A stretch of 64,000 bases of DNA. It comes from Thiomicrospira sp. XS5. GTDB lineage: Bacteria; Pseudomonadota; Gammaproteobacteria; Thiomicrospirales; Thiomicrospiraceae. Positions 48,820 through 57,082 of this stretch are shown here, piece by piece. Where the stretch lies: NCBI RefSeq assembly GCF_001507555.1, contig NZ_LQBO01000001.1:310001-374000 (forward strand), read 5' to 3'. The notes under the pieces were generated by a model. It searched no databases. It saw only the letters and a program-made list of their open reading frames with translations, and was not told the origin of the DNA. How positions within the stretch are numbered: the stretch's first letter is position 1; every line of letters starts with the position of its first letter. Position numbers and translations under genes: made by a program.

Positions 48820-49054
48820 CGGTATCGCAACGCATTTTGGACGCTTGGGACAACAATGCCCAGGCCTGGGCCAAAACCGTACGGGAAAACGCCCTGGCTC
48901 AACACCCCAGAAGGGCCGACTGGTGATTCAAACTCTGTATTCGGACGCGCCAACGAGCGAATGGAACACCGATGATTAGGCCGCTTTACCAGACAGAAAC
49001 CGAATCGCATCGGTGATTTTCGTGTTGAAAACAGGCGATAGCCACCCTCAATGA
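48816..49054 (+). pseudogene. remnant of a class I SAM-dependent methyltransferase
   Basis: ATG 48816 overlaps the LysE stop and opens MTVSQRILDAWDNNAQAWAKTVRENALAQHP, the usual N-terminus of a family of small-molecule methyltransferases, but reaches a stop at 48926. In the next frame GRLVIQTLYSDAPTSEWNTDD (about 48914-48978) matches the post-motif-III strand, and RNRIASVIFVLKTGDSHPQ (about 48993-49051) matches the C-terminus. The SAM-binding core, about 100 residues, is gone. So the gene was deleted internally and frameshifted. Its end overlaps the converging ABC permease stop. One CCAGGCCTGG (48860-48869) remains in frame. Confidence 0.72.
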
Positions 49055-50295
49055 TCCGGCTGGGTCAGGCGTTTTTGCAAACGCCAATAGGCCGCTAAAA
49101 AGAACACCAGCGCCAGGCCGAGCAGTTGCAGGATATAGGGCCATACCGATTGGAAATCCCCCTGACGTAACAGAATTTCCAAAAAGGCTTCCAACCCCCA
49201 GTTCATCGGTGAAAAAGCGGCGAGCTTTTGCATGGCGTCCGGCATCACGAACACCGGCACCATCACGCCGCCCATGGCGCCCATCAGCAAATTACTGACG
49301 CCGCCGACGGTTGAAGCCTGTTCGTGGGTTTTCACCCAAACTGCAATCAACAACGCAAAACTGATAGCGGTCAAACTCAACGCCAACGACACCGGCAACA
49401 ATAACCAGGCATTGCTGCTCAATTGCAGCGCTTCTCCGCCCAATAACGGCACCAAAAATACGCCCGTGAGAAACATTAGCCCTGTTTGCAGCAAATTAAT
49501 CAACATATAAGGCAACAGCTTCCCTAACAGAATCCATTGTTTGGCAATCGGAAAGGTATTGAGCCGTTCCAGCGTCCCGTTGTTCAATTCCACCAACAAG
49601 GTCGCCGAAAACGGAATCACAATAAAGAACATCGCGAACACCAACCAGGCGGGCACACTTTGTTGCACCGAGGTCGGCGTCACTTGGGTCGTGCCATAGG
49701 ACAAATTGTCTTCGCTCAACACGGTCGGCCCCAGAAATTTGCGGATATCCAACTCCGGCACCTCTTGCTGACGGCTCGCCGAGCGGGAACCGGCTGCGAA
49801 GGTCACGGCAATTTTCTTTTCCACCAATTTGCGCATCAACGCCGCTTTCAACAAGGAACGGGCATAACTCGGCGCCACCGGAGAATAGTCGATTTGAATC
49901 GGTGTCTGAATCGGCTCGCCGCGTTTAAGCTTTTTCACCAGATCGGTCGGCACCTGTATCAAGGCCAAGCGCTCCCCGCTCAACGTCGCTTGCCGGGCAT
50001 CGGCGATGGCTTGCGGGCTGTTTTCAATCGGCAGGACATCAAAACTTTCCAGATTCAGAAAGTCGTTCTGCCAGGCCTGGGAGATGTTGTCGTCGAACAC
50101 CGCAAAGATTTTCAATCCACCGGATGCAGAAGCGGCCGAGTTTTTGGCGCCCGTGGCCTGTTTGTCGGAAAACACTTCCTGCAAACTCATCGACATCATG
50201 ACCACAAACACCACCGGCATCAAAAACAGCACCAATAAGGCATAGACATCCCGCAAAATCAAACGGGCTTCTTTCTGCAATAAGGCCTTAAACAT
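49048..50295 (-). CDS. ABC-2 type transporter permease
   Basis: This inner-membrane subunit of an ABC exporter has 415 aa. It has an N-terminal helix (about 17-36, ALLVLFLMPVVFVVMMSMS), a large periplasmic domain (about 40-220), and a cluster of five helices from about 225 to 405 (FAMFFIVIPFSATLLVELNNGTLERLNTFP is the conserved ABC-2 stretch near 230). It overlaps the ATPase stop by 8 bases. It resembles the YhhJ/YbhR type. Substrate candidates are lipid-like pigment intermediates, from context only. One CCAGGCCTGG (50071-50080) encodes QAW. Confidence 0.87.
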   Translation of the reverse strand: MFKALLQKEARLILRDVYALLVLFLMPVVFVVMMSMSLQEVFSDKQATGAKNSAASASGGLKIFAVFDDNISQAWQNDFLNLESFDVLPIENSPQAIADARQATLSGERLALIQVPTDLVKKLKRGEPIQTPIQIDYSPVAPSYARSLLKAALMRKLVEKKIAVTFAAGSRSASRQQEVPELDIRKFLGPTVLSEDNLSYGTTQVTPTSVQQSVPAWLVFAMFFIVIPFSATLLVELNNGTLERLNTFPIAKQWILLGKLLPYMLINLLQTGLMFLTGVFLVPLLGGEALQLSSNAWLLLPVSLALSLTAISFALLIAVWVKTHEQASTVGGVSNLLMGAMGGVMVPVFVMPDAMQKLAAFSPMNWGLEAFLEILLRQGDFQSVWPYILQLLGLALVFFLAAYWRLQKRLTQPDH

Positions 50296-51322
50296 GGCTC
50301 ACATCCTCAAGCGTCACATCCGACTGCGAAGCGTGTTTCAAGGCTGCCAACACGTCCGGTTGCACAGATTCGAAAAACAGCGTCTCCATATCCAGCGGTT
50401 GCATCGACAAGCGTTGCAGTTTCGCGCCCGGCAGGTGGTTTAAAAACGCCATCACTTGCCGGTCAATCAACGCCAAATCGGTGTCGGACGGCAATCGCCC
50501 GGACACCTTATTTCCGTCAACTATAAACCCGTTTTGTTGGCAAAAGTCGTCAAAAGCAGGCAAATGATTTAAATTTGACCAGTCCTGGTCGATTTCGACT
50601 TCCAGCTTGACCCCGCTTTCTCGCCGCCAGGCATCCAATTCTCCCTGGAAACGCACTTCACCTTGATGCAACAACGCCACCTGGTCGCACAGCAATTCGA
50701 TTTCCTGCATGTGGTGCGAGGTATAGACAATCGCGACACCTTGGTCGCGCAATTGACGAATCGCCTTGAGAATGAAATCACGGGAAATGGGGTCGATACC
50801 CACCGTCGGTTCGTCGAGAAACAACAGTTTCGGGCGATTGACCAAACCGATGGCCAGATTCAAGCGGCGCTTCAGGCCACCGGACAACCGGTCGGCGGTT
50901 TGCTGGCGGTGCGCTTCCAGCTGACAAAACGCGATGGCGTCCTCGACACGTTGCGTCCGTTCCCCCAAATCCGCCCGCAAGTCGGCAAAAAACTGCAGGT
51001 TTTCCAGCACCGTCAGGGTCGGGTAAAACGCATAGCCTTGCGGCACCAACGCAATCTGTCTCAGGATATCCGTGCGATGCGTCGCATAATCCAACCCCAG
51101 CACCGTCAAGTCGCCGGATTGCTTTTTAAGCTGACCAGTCAGCAAACCAATCAAGGTGCTTTTGCCGGCACCGTTGATGCCCAACAAGCCCAAAATACCG
51201 CTTGGTTTCATCTGCAAGTCGAGCGCTTTCAGCACCGGTTGACCGGGTTGGTATTGGTAGGAAAGGTCTTGGATGTCGAGGGTGTTCACGAGGTGAAAAG
51301 GGTTCCGGTGAAAATTCCACAA
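50288..51322 (-). CDS. ABC transporter ATP-binding protein
   Basis: This is the ATPase partner of the permease at 49048. It has 344 aa from GTG 51322, which has GAGAAAG upstream; GTG 51289 would remove 11 residues and has no ribosome site. It has Walker A GINGAGKST at about 48-56, signature LSGGLKRRL near 144, Walker B LLFLDEPTVG near 165, H-loop SHHMQ near 200, and a C-terminal extension of about 110 aa often found in ABC-2 exporters. It is divergent from the flavin oxidoreductase, whose start lies about 90 bp away. Confidence 0.88.
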   Translation of the reverse strand: MWNFHRNPFHLVNTLDIQDLSYQYQPGQPVLKALDLQMKPSGILGLLGINGAGKSTLIGLLTGQLKKQSGDLTVLGLDYATHRTDILRQIALVPQGYAFYPTLTVLENLQFFADLRADLGERTQRVEDAIAFCQLEAHRQQTADRLSGGLKRRLNLAIGLVNRPKLLFLDEPTVGIDPISRDFILKAIRQLRDQGVAIVYTSHHMQEIELLCDQVALLHQGEVRFQGELDAWRRESGVKLEVEIDQDWSNLNHLPAFDDFCQQNGFIVDGNKVSGRLPSDTDLALIDRQVMAFLNHLPGAKLQRLSMQPLDMETLFFESVQPDVLAALKHASQSDVTLEDVSHV

Positions 51323-51411
51323 ACTTTCTCACAAAAGCGCTGGAAACACAACCGATTGGCGGTTTTTTTGATAGACTTAACGCTTCTCGTTCGCTTGCAA
51401 AGGAAACAGGT

Positions 51412-52641
51412 TTGAAACACTGTGATGTCTTCATTATCGGGGGTGGTCCGGCCGGCTCCATCGCCGCCGCGAAATTGGTCCAAGCCGGTTATGACGTCAA
51501 GCTGGTGGAGCGCCAGGTCTTCCCGCGTTTTGTCATCGGCGAATCCTTGTTGCCACGCTGCAACCAACTGCTGAACGACGCCAATATGCTCGACAGCATC
51601 GAAGCGGCCGGCTTCCAATTCAAAGGCGGTGTCGCCTTCCAGACCGGCCGGGAATTCGAGATTTTCCATTTCGACAACAACCTCGGCGAACCCTTCAACA
51701 GCTCCTTTCAAGTGAAACGCGAGCTCTTCGACCATGAACTGTTGAAAGACGCGGAACGCAAAGGCGCGGATGTGGAATTCGAATCCGAAGTCACCGCTTA
51801 CGACCCGGACGCCAACATCGTCACCGTCAAAACCAAACAAGGCGACATCGAAACCTATCAGGCGAAAAAAGTCATCGACGCCTCCGGCTATGGCCGTGTT
51901 TTGCCTCGTTTACTGAATCTGGACGCCAAACCGAAACTGGCCCTGAGACGCGCCACCTTCTGCCGAGTCCAGAATGACGTGCGCCCCACCGACGGCACCG
52001 ACGGCTACATTTACGTCGATGTGTACGGCGACAACGACGCCTGGATTTGGAACATTCCGTTTAACGACGGCATCACCTCGGTCGGCATCGTCTGTACCGA
52101 AGCATTTTTCCAATCGTTCAATATGACCGACGACGCTTTTTGGGATCACATTGTCCACACTCATCCGTGCGCCAAAGAACGCTACAAAAATGCCACCAAA
52201 ATCAATGACGTCGGTTCTTTGAGCGGTTATTCGGCCGCGGTGAAAAAACTGTACGGCGATAACTTCGTCTTGGTCGGCAACGCCTCCGAATTCCTTGACC
52301 CGGTTTTCAGCTCCGGCGTGACCTTGGCCTTGGAATCCGGGTCGGTTGCCGCGGATTTAACGCTGCGAGAATTGCAGGGCGACACCGTGGACTGGCAAAC
52401 CGAATATGAAGATTACATGATGCGCGGCATCAATGTGTTTCGCGAATTCGTGGAATCCTGGTACGACGGCCGTCTGCAAACGATTTTCTTCACCGAGCAC
52501 AAAGACGAACGCATCAAGCAATCCATCACCTCGGTTCTGAGCGGTTACGTCTGGAACCCGAAAAACTATTTCGTCAAATCGCCCACCGCCGCCGTGAATA
52601 CACTGGTAGCCATGATTGAGAGTTCCAAACAACCTGTTTAA
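51412..52641 (+). CDS. FAD-dependent oxidoreductase of the tryptophan-halogenase family
   Basis: The protein has 409 aa from TTG 51412 (AAGGAA upstream); the longer in-frame reading lies over the divergent ABC promoter and was rejected. The FAD-binding GGGPAG is at 10-15, GESLLPRCN near 43, and ASGYGRVLPRLL near 157. WIWNIP at 211-216 matches the WxWxIP motif of flavin halogenases. I did not confirm the catalytic Lys, so monooxygenase or dehydrogenase activity is equally possible. Similar genes sit in flexirubin- and xanthomonadin-type loci. Halogenation of the aryl ring would be its pathway role if it is a halogenase. Confidence 0.85.
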   Translation: MKHCDVFIIGGGPAGSIAAAKLVQAGYDVKLVERQVFPRFVIGESLLPRCNQLLNDANMLDSIEAAGFQFKGGVAFQTGREFEIFHFDNNLGEPFNSSFQVKRELFDHELLKDAERKGADVEFESEVTAYDPDANIVTVKTKQGDIETYQAKKVIDASGYGRVLPRLLNLDAKPKLALRRATFCRVQNDVRPTDGTDGYIYVDVYGDNDAWIWNIPFNDGITSVGIVCTEAFFQSFNMTDDAFWDHIVHTHPCAKERYKNATKINDVGSLSGYSAAVKKLYGDNFVLVGNASEFLDPVFSSGVTLALESGSVAADLTLRELQGDTVDWQTEYEDYMMRGINVFREFVESWYDGRLQTIFFTEHKDERIKQSITSVLSGYVWNPKNYFVKSPTAAVNTLVAMIESSKQPV

Positions 52642-52857
52642 AGTGCTTCCCCAGACTCGGTTCGACTTCTGAATCAGGCGAGGTTACTTCAAGACCTTTG
52701 CGCGAGTCAGGGCGCGAGATAAAAAAGCGGGAAAATGGGCGAATTCAAGGCAAAAAACGCAGGTAATAGCCTTAGCTATTGCCAAGTTTTTTAACGCAGA
52801 AGCCGTGCATTTTAACCTTTTTTAGCCGTGTCATTGGCTCGTGCACAGGTCTTATCA
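52642..52857. other. intergenic stretch with a hairpin between converging genes
   Basis: 216 bp between the FAD gene and the MMPL gene. It holds a hairpin with GGTAATAGC / GCTATTGCC arms (52762-52783) and flanking AAAAAAC and GTTTTTT, giving a two-way terminator. The whole block resembles an intergenic repeat element seen in other marine gammaproteobacteria, but I cannot confirm that here. Confidence 0.6.
52762..52792. terminator. bidirectional terminator-like hairpin
   Basis: A 9-bp stem with a 4-base loop (CTTA), one G-T pair, A-run before and T-run after, located between the converging FAD and MMPL genes. Confidence 0.65.
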
Positions 52858-55200
52858 CACCCGATTCTGCCAACGCGCCAGCAGATACACCCAGATGACG
52901 CCGACAACCAAGGTTTGGCCGATGGCGACCAGAATCGGGATGGACGTCCACAGCAAACAACCGAACGTCAGAATCGTGGTCATCAATGCAATCGTGACCG
53001 ACGACATGGCATCATCCCGTTGAGGCACTTCCTGCGAAGCTTGGGCCTGTTGACGTGCTTGGCGTGCGAACAGGCTGTAATCCAAACCGATCGCCACCAC
53101 CAGAAAACCGGCCAGTAAATGGAACACCGTCACCGCTTGCCCGAACACCGTCAAGGTCGCCAAACTCAAGCCCAGCCCGAACACCACCGGCAGTAAAATC
53201 TGCCAGGCCTGGGCAAAATTCGCGGTGGCCAGCCGGAGCCCCAATACAAACACCAGCAACAATCCGAACAATCCCCACGCCAGTTCCCAACGTAACTGTG
53301 TCACCGACTCCGCCACCAGCGACCGCTGATTGAAATATAAAGTGTCCTGCGCGTCACACCAGTCCGCCAAACTCGCTGGCTGAGTCACGCCTTGCAATAG
53401 GATTTTGCCAACCACACCGTTCGCCGTCTCGGTGACCAGGGTCGGCAACAAAGCCTGCTGCCAATCCAGCGCCAGGGTTTCAAATCGCGGCCAATCCAAC
53501 GGTGGCAAAGTCGAAGACGATTCCACACTTTGCACAAACGACTGGAAATGTTTGGGCTGTAACGGGGTGTCGCTTTGTGTCAAAACCGAATTCAGCGCAT
53601 CGGCCGACGGCAAGGCCGAAAGGCGTTGTGCTTGTCGTTGCACACTCGGCAACCAATCGGACAGGCCCAACCAGCCTTGAATGATGCCGTCCGTTTTCAA
53701 CTGCGCCAAACCGGCCGACAAGGCTTCCTGCCGTTGCAATAAGGTTTGCATGGAGTCGGCTGACACCAGTAAAAACTGGCTGGCTTCCGGCTGACGAAAT
53801 GCCTGTCGCAAATCGCCGTCCTGTTGCAATAAGCTGGGCGGTACCGGACTCAAACTGACCAAGTCGTCCTGCCACACGATGGGTTTCCACCACAGCACCG
53901 CGAGAACCAAAGCGGTCAACCCCATCCATTTCCAGCCATCGCGAACGGTTGCAAGAGCCGGATCCGTATCGGCCATTTTCACAGCCGTTGGAATGGACGT
54001 CACCGGCGACAGCACCCATAGAATGAAACGGGTCATGCCCAACGCCGTCAGAAGCCCGACGGCGGCAAACAATCCCATCTGCTGCACTCCGGGAATGCCC
54101 AGCCACATCAAACTGCCCAAGCCGACCAGGCTACTCAAGGCGCCCAAACGAATCACCGGCCAATTTCGCCAGGCCTGCTGCGGCGATTGTCGGAGCGCCG
54201 CTAGAGCATGAATCGGGTAATCCACCGCCACGCCAATCAAGACCACGCCCAAGGCCAGCGTCATCGCTTCAATGGATCCAAACACGGTTTGCACCGCCAG
54301 CGTAGCAAGCAAGGTGCCCGTCGCCAAAGGCACAAAACTCAGGAACACCCAAAGCGGACGACGAAACCTCCAAAACAGAAAGCCCAATACCAACAAGGTC
54401 GCGATGACGGACAGCCATTTGACGTCCTGTTCAATGTCGTAGCGCGCCTGTTGGGCAATCCAGGCCACATTGGACACAGCGAGTTTCACGCCCGGCCTAT
54501 CCGCTTCGGGAACACCCGCTTTCGCTAAGGCCGCTCGCAAAACCGGTTCGACCACTTGCAAATGGCTGGCCAGAACCGCCGGTTTGAATGTCACCAGAAA
54601 CAGCAATTGTATGAATTCAGGTTGTTCGTCAGAGGAAGGGCTCGTTTCACCCCAAACGCCAGCCACCGACGGCACCGCCTGCTGAAAACGGGATTGCCCC
54701 AAATAACCGAACCATTGCTGGGTCGGATCACTGAGGGCGGTGGCTTTATCCAACACCAATCCCATTTGCCAGGCTTGCCACAAATCGTCCAGCCGTGACG
54801 GTAAGGTTTTCAGGTCAAAATCGGTCAGAAGGTAACGGTATTCCCGTAAAGGCGCTTGGTTCCAGGCGGAGACGGACGACGGAGCATTCCGAACCCCCGC
54901 CACCCAAGACTGATCCCGTAACGCCGTGGCCAACGTCTGACTGATGGCGGCCGCGTCATTTGGGGTGACATTCACACTCAACGGCAGTTGAACCGACACC
55001 ATTAACGGTTGCTGCGAGCGGTCTTGGTTGAGGGATTGTTTCAGGGAATCGAACAACACCGCTTGGTCGGTGGTTTCGGCCGGCGGGAAGAAGGCGGTCA
55101 GTTGATTTTGCAGGGTCAGTTTCGGCAGACTCCAAGCGGCCAGCGCACCGAAGACCAGCACCACGACCAGCAAAACGCCATAACGCGACCGCTGCGCCAT
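52855..55200 (-). CDS. MMPL/RND family exporter
   Basis: This 781-aa inner-membrane transporter starts AQRSRYGVLLVVVLVFGALAAWSLPKL. It has two large periplasmic loops (about 30-260 and 430-600), and two groups of helices at about 265-400 and 630-770, the latter including ELAWGLFGLLLVFVLGLRLA. Proteins of this shape are the exporters of aryl polyene clusters. It lies 3 bases downstream of the LolA-like gene. It could pass a polyene lipid from the inner membrane toward the LolA-like carrier. One CCAGGCCTGG (53203-53212) is inside, plus a CCAGGCCTGC at 54170-54179. Confidence 0.83.
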   Translation of the reverse strand: MAQRSRYGVLLVVVLVFGALAAWSLPKLTLQNQLTAFFPPAETTDQAVLFDSLKQSLNQDRSQQPLMVSVQLPLSVNVTPNDAAAISQTLATALRDQSWVAGVRNAPSSVSAWNQAPLREYRYLLTDFDLKTLPSRLDDLWQAWQMGLVLDKATALSDPTQQWFGYLGQSRFQQAVPSVAGVWGETSPSSDEQPEFIQLLFLVTFKPAVLASHLQVVEPVLRAALAKAGVPEADRPGVKLAVSNVAWIAQQARYDIEQDVKWLSVIATLLVLGFLFWRFRRPLWVFLSFVPLATGTLLATLAVQTVFGSIEAMTLALGVVLIGVAVDYPIHALAALRQSPQQAWRNWPVIRLGALSSLVGLGSLMWLGIPGVQQMGLFAAVGLLTALGMTRFILWVLSPVTSIPTAVKMADTDPALATVRDGWKWMGLTALVLAVLWWKPIVWQDDLVSLSPVPPSLLQQDGDLRQAFRQPEASQFLLVSADSMQTLLQRQEALSAGLAQLKTDGIIQGWLGLSDWLPSVQRQAQRLSALPSADALNSVLTQSDTPLQPKHFQSFVQSVESSSTLPPLDWPRFETLALDWQQALLPTLVTETANGVVGKILLQGVTQPASLADWCDAQDTLYFNQRSLVAESVTQLRWELAWGLFGLLLVFVLGLRLATANFAQAWQILLPVVFGLGLSLATLTVFGQAVTVFHLLAGFLVVAIGLDYSLFARQARQQAQASQEVPQRDDAMSSVTIALMTTILTFGCLLWTSIPILVAIGQTLVVGVIWVYLLARWQNRV

Positions 55201-55203
55201 CCG

Positions 55204-55818
55204 TTATGGCTCCATGCGATAACGCCGCCAGTCACCGTTGGCGAAATTCAATTGAATGGTTTGCACCTGGGCTTTTTGATGCTGCCAAACACCCGATACG
55301 ATGATGTCATGCGTGGTGAGAACCACATTGGCTTTCGGCTGATAAGTCAGTTGCCAACCGTCTTGAGGTAGGGATTGATAGCGCACATCATACAAATCTT
55401 CCAGCGCTTGCGGGCGACCGGATAACAAGGCTTGTAGCGGGTTCAAAAACGCCTGAATGTCCGGCACCTGCGCCAACGGCATCTGCCAGTGCTTGTCGGG
55501 AAAATCGACCTTGACCGAATCGCCGATCATCGACAAGCGGCCTTGAATGGGTTGATGATACGCCAATGAAAAATGCTGTGGATTCCGATAATGAAAGGTG
55601 CCTTGATAATCGCTGGTAACATCCAGCAAGGTATCGTGCCGGGCCTCGACAAAATCCTGTGTTTCCGGGGTTTTGGCCCAGGCCTGGTAGATTTTGGCCT
55701 TTTCCGCTTGACCCGCTTGGCCCGCTTGAGTCGCCGTATCGGCGAATGCATGACTCGCGAACAATAACCCAACCGCTATCATTGAGATAAGCCATTTTAA
55801 ACCGCTCAAGCCATTCAC
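55204..55818 (-). CDS. LolA-like periplasmic lipid carrier
   Basis: This protein has 204 aa from GTG 55818, which overlaps the acyltransferase stop (GTGA). The signal peptide is about residues 1-26 (SMIAVGLLFASHAFA). The mature part shows the LolA-type outline: DFVEARHDTLLDVTSDYQGTFHYRNPQHFSLAYHQPIQGRLSMIGDSVKVDF. It is distant from housekeeping LolA and typical of the extra copy in aryl polyene loci. It probably carries the polyene lipid or an associated lipoprotein across the periplasm. It contains CCAGGCCTGG (55678-55687), giving QAW. A longer reading from ATG 55887 would overlap the upstream gene. Confidence 0.78.
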   Translation of the reverse strand: MNGLSGLKWLISMIAVGLLFASHAFADTATQAGQAGQAEKAKIYQAWAKTPETQDFVEARHDTLLDVTSDYQGTFHYRNPQHFSLAYHQPIQGRLSMIGDSVKVDFPDKHWQMPLAQVPDIQAFLNPLQALLSGRPQALEDLYDVRYQSLPQDGWQLTYQPKANVVLTTHDIIVSGVWQHQKAQVQTIQLNFANGDWRRYRMEP

Positions 55819-56714
55819 TTTGAAGCGTCCTCGTCGTCCAGCCAATAATGGTAAAAATTGAACCAATTGTACGGCGACTGACGACACTGCCGCGCCACTT
55901 CGTCCATATAGGCTTGTGCCATTTCCTGTAAACTGGCACCCGGCTCAAACGTCAGTGCATCACTGTAGACATGATAACGATTGCCACCTTCAAAGCGGCC
56001 AAAGAAAACCGTCACCGGAATATCAAAACGTTTTGCCAGTTTGAAACCGGCAATCGGAATCAGCATCTCATCGTCGAAAAAGCGTACCTTGACCGTGGCT
56101 TCCTGCCCGACCGGACGGTCTTTCAAAATCGCCACCGATTGCTCGGATTCAATGGTGTCGTGAATGTCAAAAATGGTTTGCAGGCCATTGTATGGAATCA
56201 CCATGGTTTCCATTTCCGGGTTCAGCTCGTTCAGGAGTTTGACGATGGTTTCGTTTTGATCCACCTTCAACACCACCTTGATTTTGATGTCGTATAAATC
56301 CGACGACAAGGCGCGAATGGCATCCAGACTGCCGAAATGGGCACCGAAATACAATTGCGCCGGATTCTTTTTCATCGACGCCTGCCAGGCTTCAAGATTG
56401 GTGTACGCCACCTCAAAGGACTCAATGCGATTGGTCAGAAAGTAAACCCGATCCAGAATGGTGGTGGCGAACCAAAGAAAGTGCTTGTAGGTGTCCCAAA
56501 ATCCGGCGGGACGCTCCAATACTTGATTCAGATAATGGCGCGAAGCAGCCTTCTGCTTGCCGGAAATCGGCATATAAAACAGGATAATCGGGTGCAACAG
56601 TGGCTTGACCAGCCAACGCGGGAACAGCAACGCCAAGCCGCGAATCAGCTTCAGCCAGAAGCCGGAAGTGCGCTCTTTTTGCTGTGTCCAATCGGTTAGT
56701 TTCGGTGACGTCAT
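55815..56714 (-). CDS. LpxL/LpxM-like acyltransferase
   Basis: The protein has 299 aa with a membrane anchor near residues 20-50 (LIRGLALLFPRWLVKPLLHPIILFYM). The catalytic HX4D motif is in FGAHFGSLDAIRAL (about 124-137). Further blocks are MVIPYNGLQTIFDIHD, AILKDRPVG and FKLAKRFDIPVTVFFGRFEGG. This belongs to the lipid A acyltransferase-type family that aryl polyene loci share. It probably attaches the polyene acyl group to its lipid head or a carrier. It overlaps the LolA-like start (GTGA) and the dehydratase stop by 4 bases. Confidence 0.84.
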   Translation of the reverse strand: MTSPKLTDWTQQKERTSGFWLKLIRGLALLFPRWLVKPLLHPIILFYMPISGKQKAASRHYLNQVLERPAGFWDTYKHFLWFATTILDRVYFLTNRIESFEVAYTNLEAWQASMKKNPAQLYFGAHFGSLDAIRALSSDLYDIKIKVVLKVDQNETIVKLLNELNPEMETMVIPYNGLQTIFDIHDTIESEQSVAILKDRPVGQEATVKVRFFDDEMLIPIAGFKLAKRFDIPVTVFFGRFEGGNRYHVYSDALTFEPGASLQEMAQAYMDEVARQCRQSPYNWFNFYHYWLDDEDASK

Positions 56715-57082
56715 CGTATCCCGTCCTGTCCCTCTTGTGCTTGAACGGCCGCTCGGTTGCGCAAAACCAATTGACCCGTCGCCGCGGGAATCGCTTCCTC
56801 GCTTAATGCCAATTTAAACCGGGCCTTAAGCGTTTCCGCATCGACGTTACCCGTCCATTCAATCTGCAAATCAACCGCTTGTTCCGGCCGCACCAGATGG
56901 GTGAATTTGGCCTGTGGAAGCTTAACGATGTCATATTCCGGATAATGTGAAACCAAAACCTGTTCCACCGCCTCCAGCAACACCACCCCCGGCACCACCG
57001 GATTGCCCGGAAAGTGGCCGGGCAAGCTCGGATGATCCGCCGGGATGGTAAAGGTTTCTGAAATCGGTTCAAGCACGGACAT
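56711..57082 (-). CDS. FabZ-like 3-hydroxyacyl-ACP dehydratase
   Basis: This 123-aa hotdog protein has HPSLPGHFPGNPVVPGVVLLEAVEQ. Catalytic H23 is in PGHFPG and E37 is in VLLEAVE. FTHLVRPEQAVDL follows. It is shorter than housekeeping FabZ (about 145-150) and is the second dehydratase of the locus. It overlaps the ligase stop (57069) by 14 bases and the acyltransferase start by 4, so it is part of a tight five- or six-gene operon. It would dehydrate the beta-hydroxyacyl intermediates of the polyene. Confidence 0.85.
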   Translation of the reverse strand: MSVLEPISETFTIPADHPSLPGHFPGNPVVPGVVLLEAVEQVLVSHYPEYDIVKLPQAKFTHLVRPEQAVDLQIEWTGNVDAETLKARFKLALSEEAIPAATGQLVLRNRAAVQAQEGQDGIR

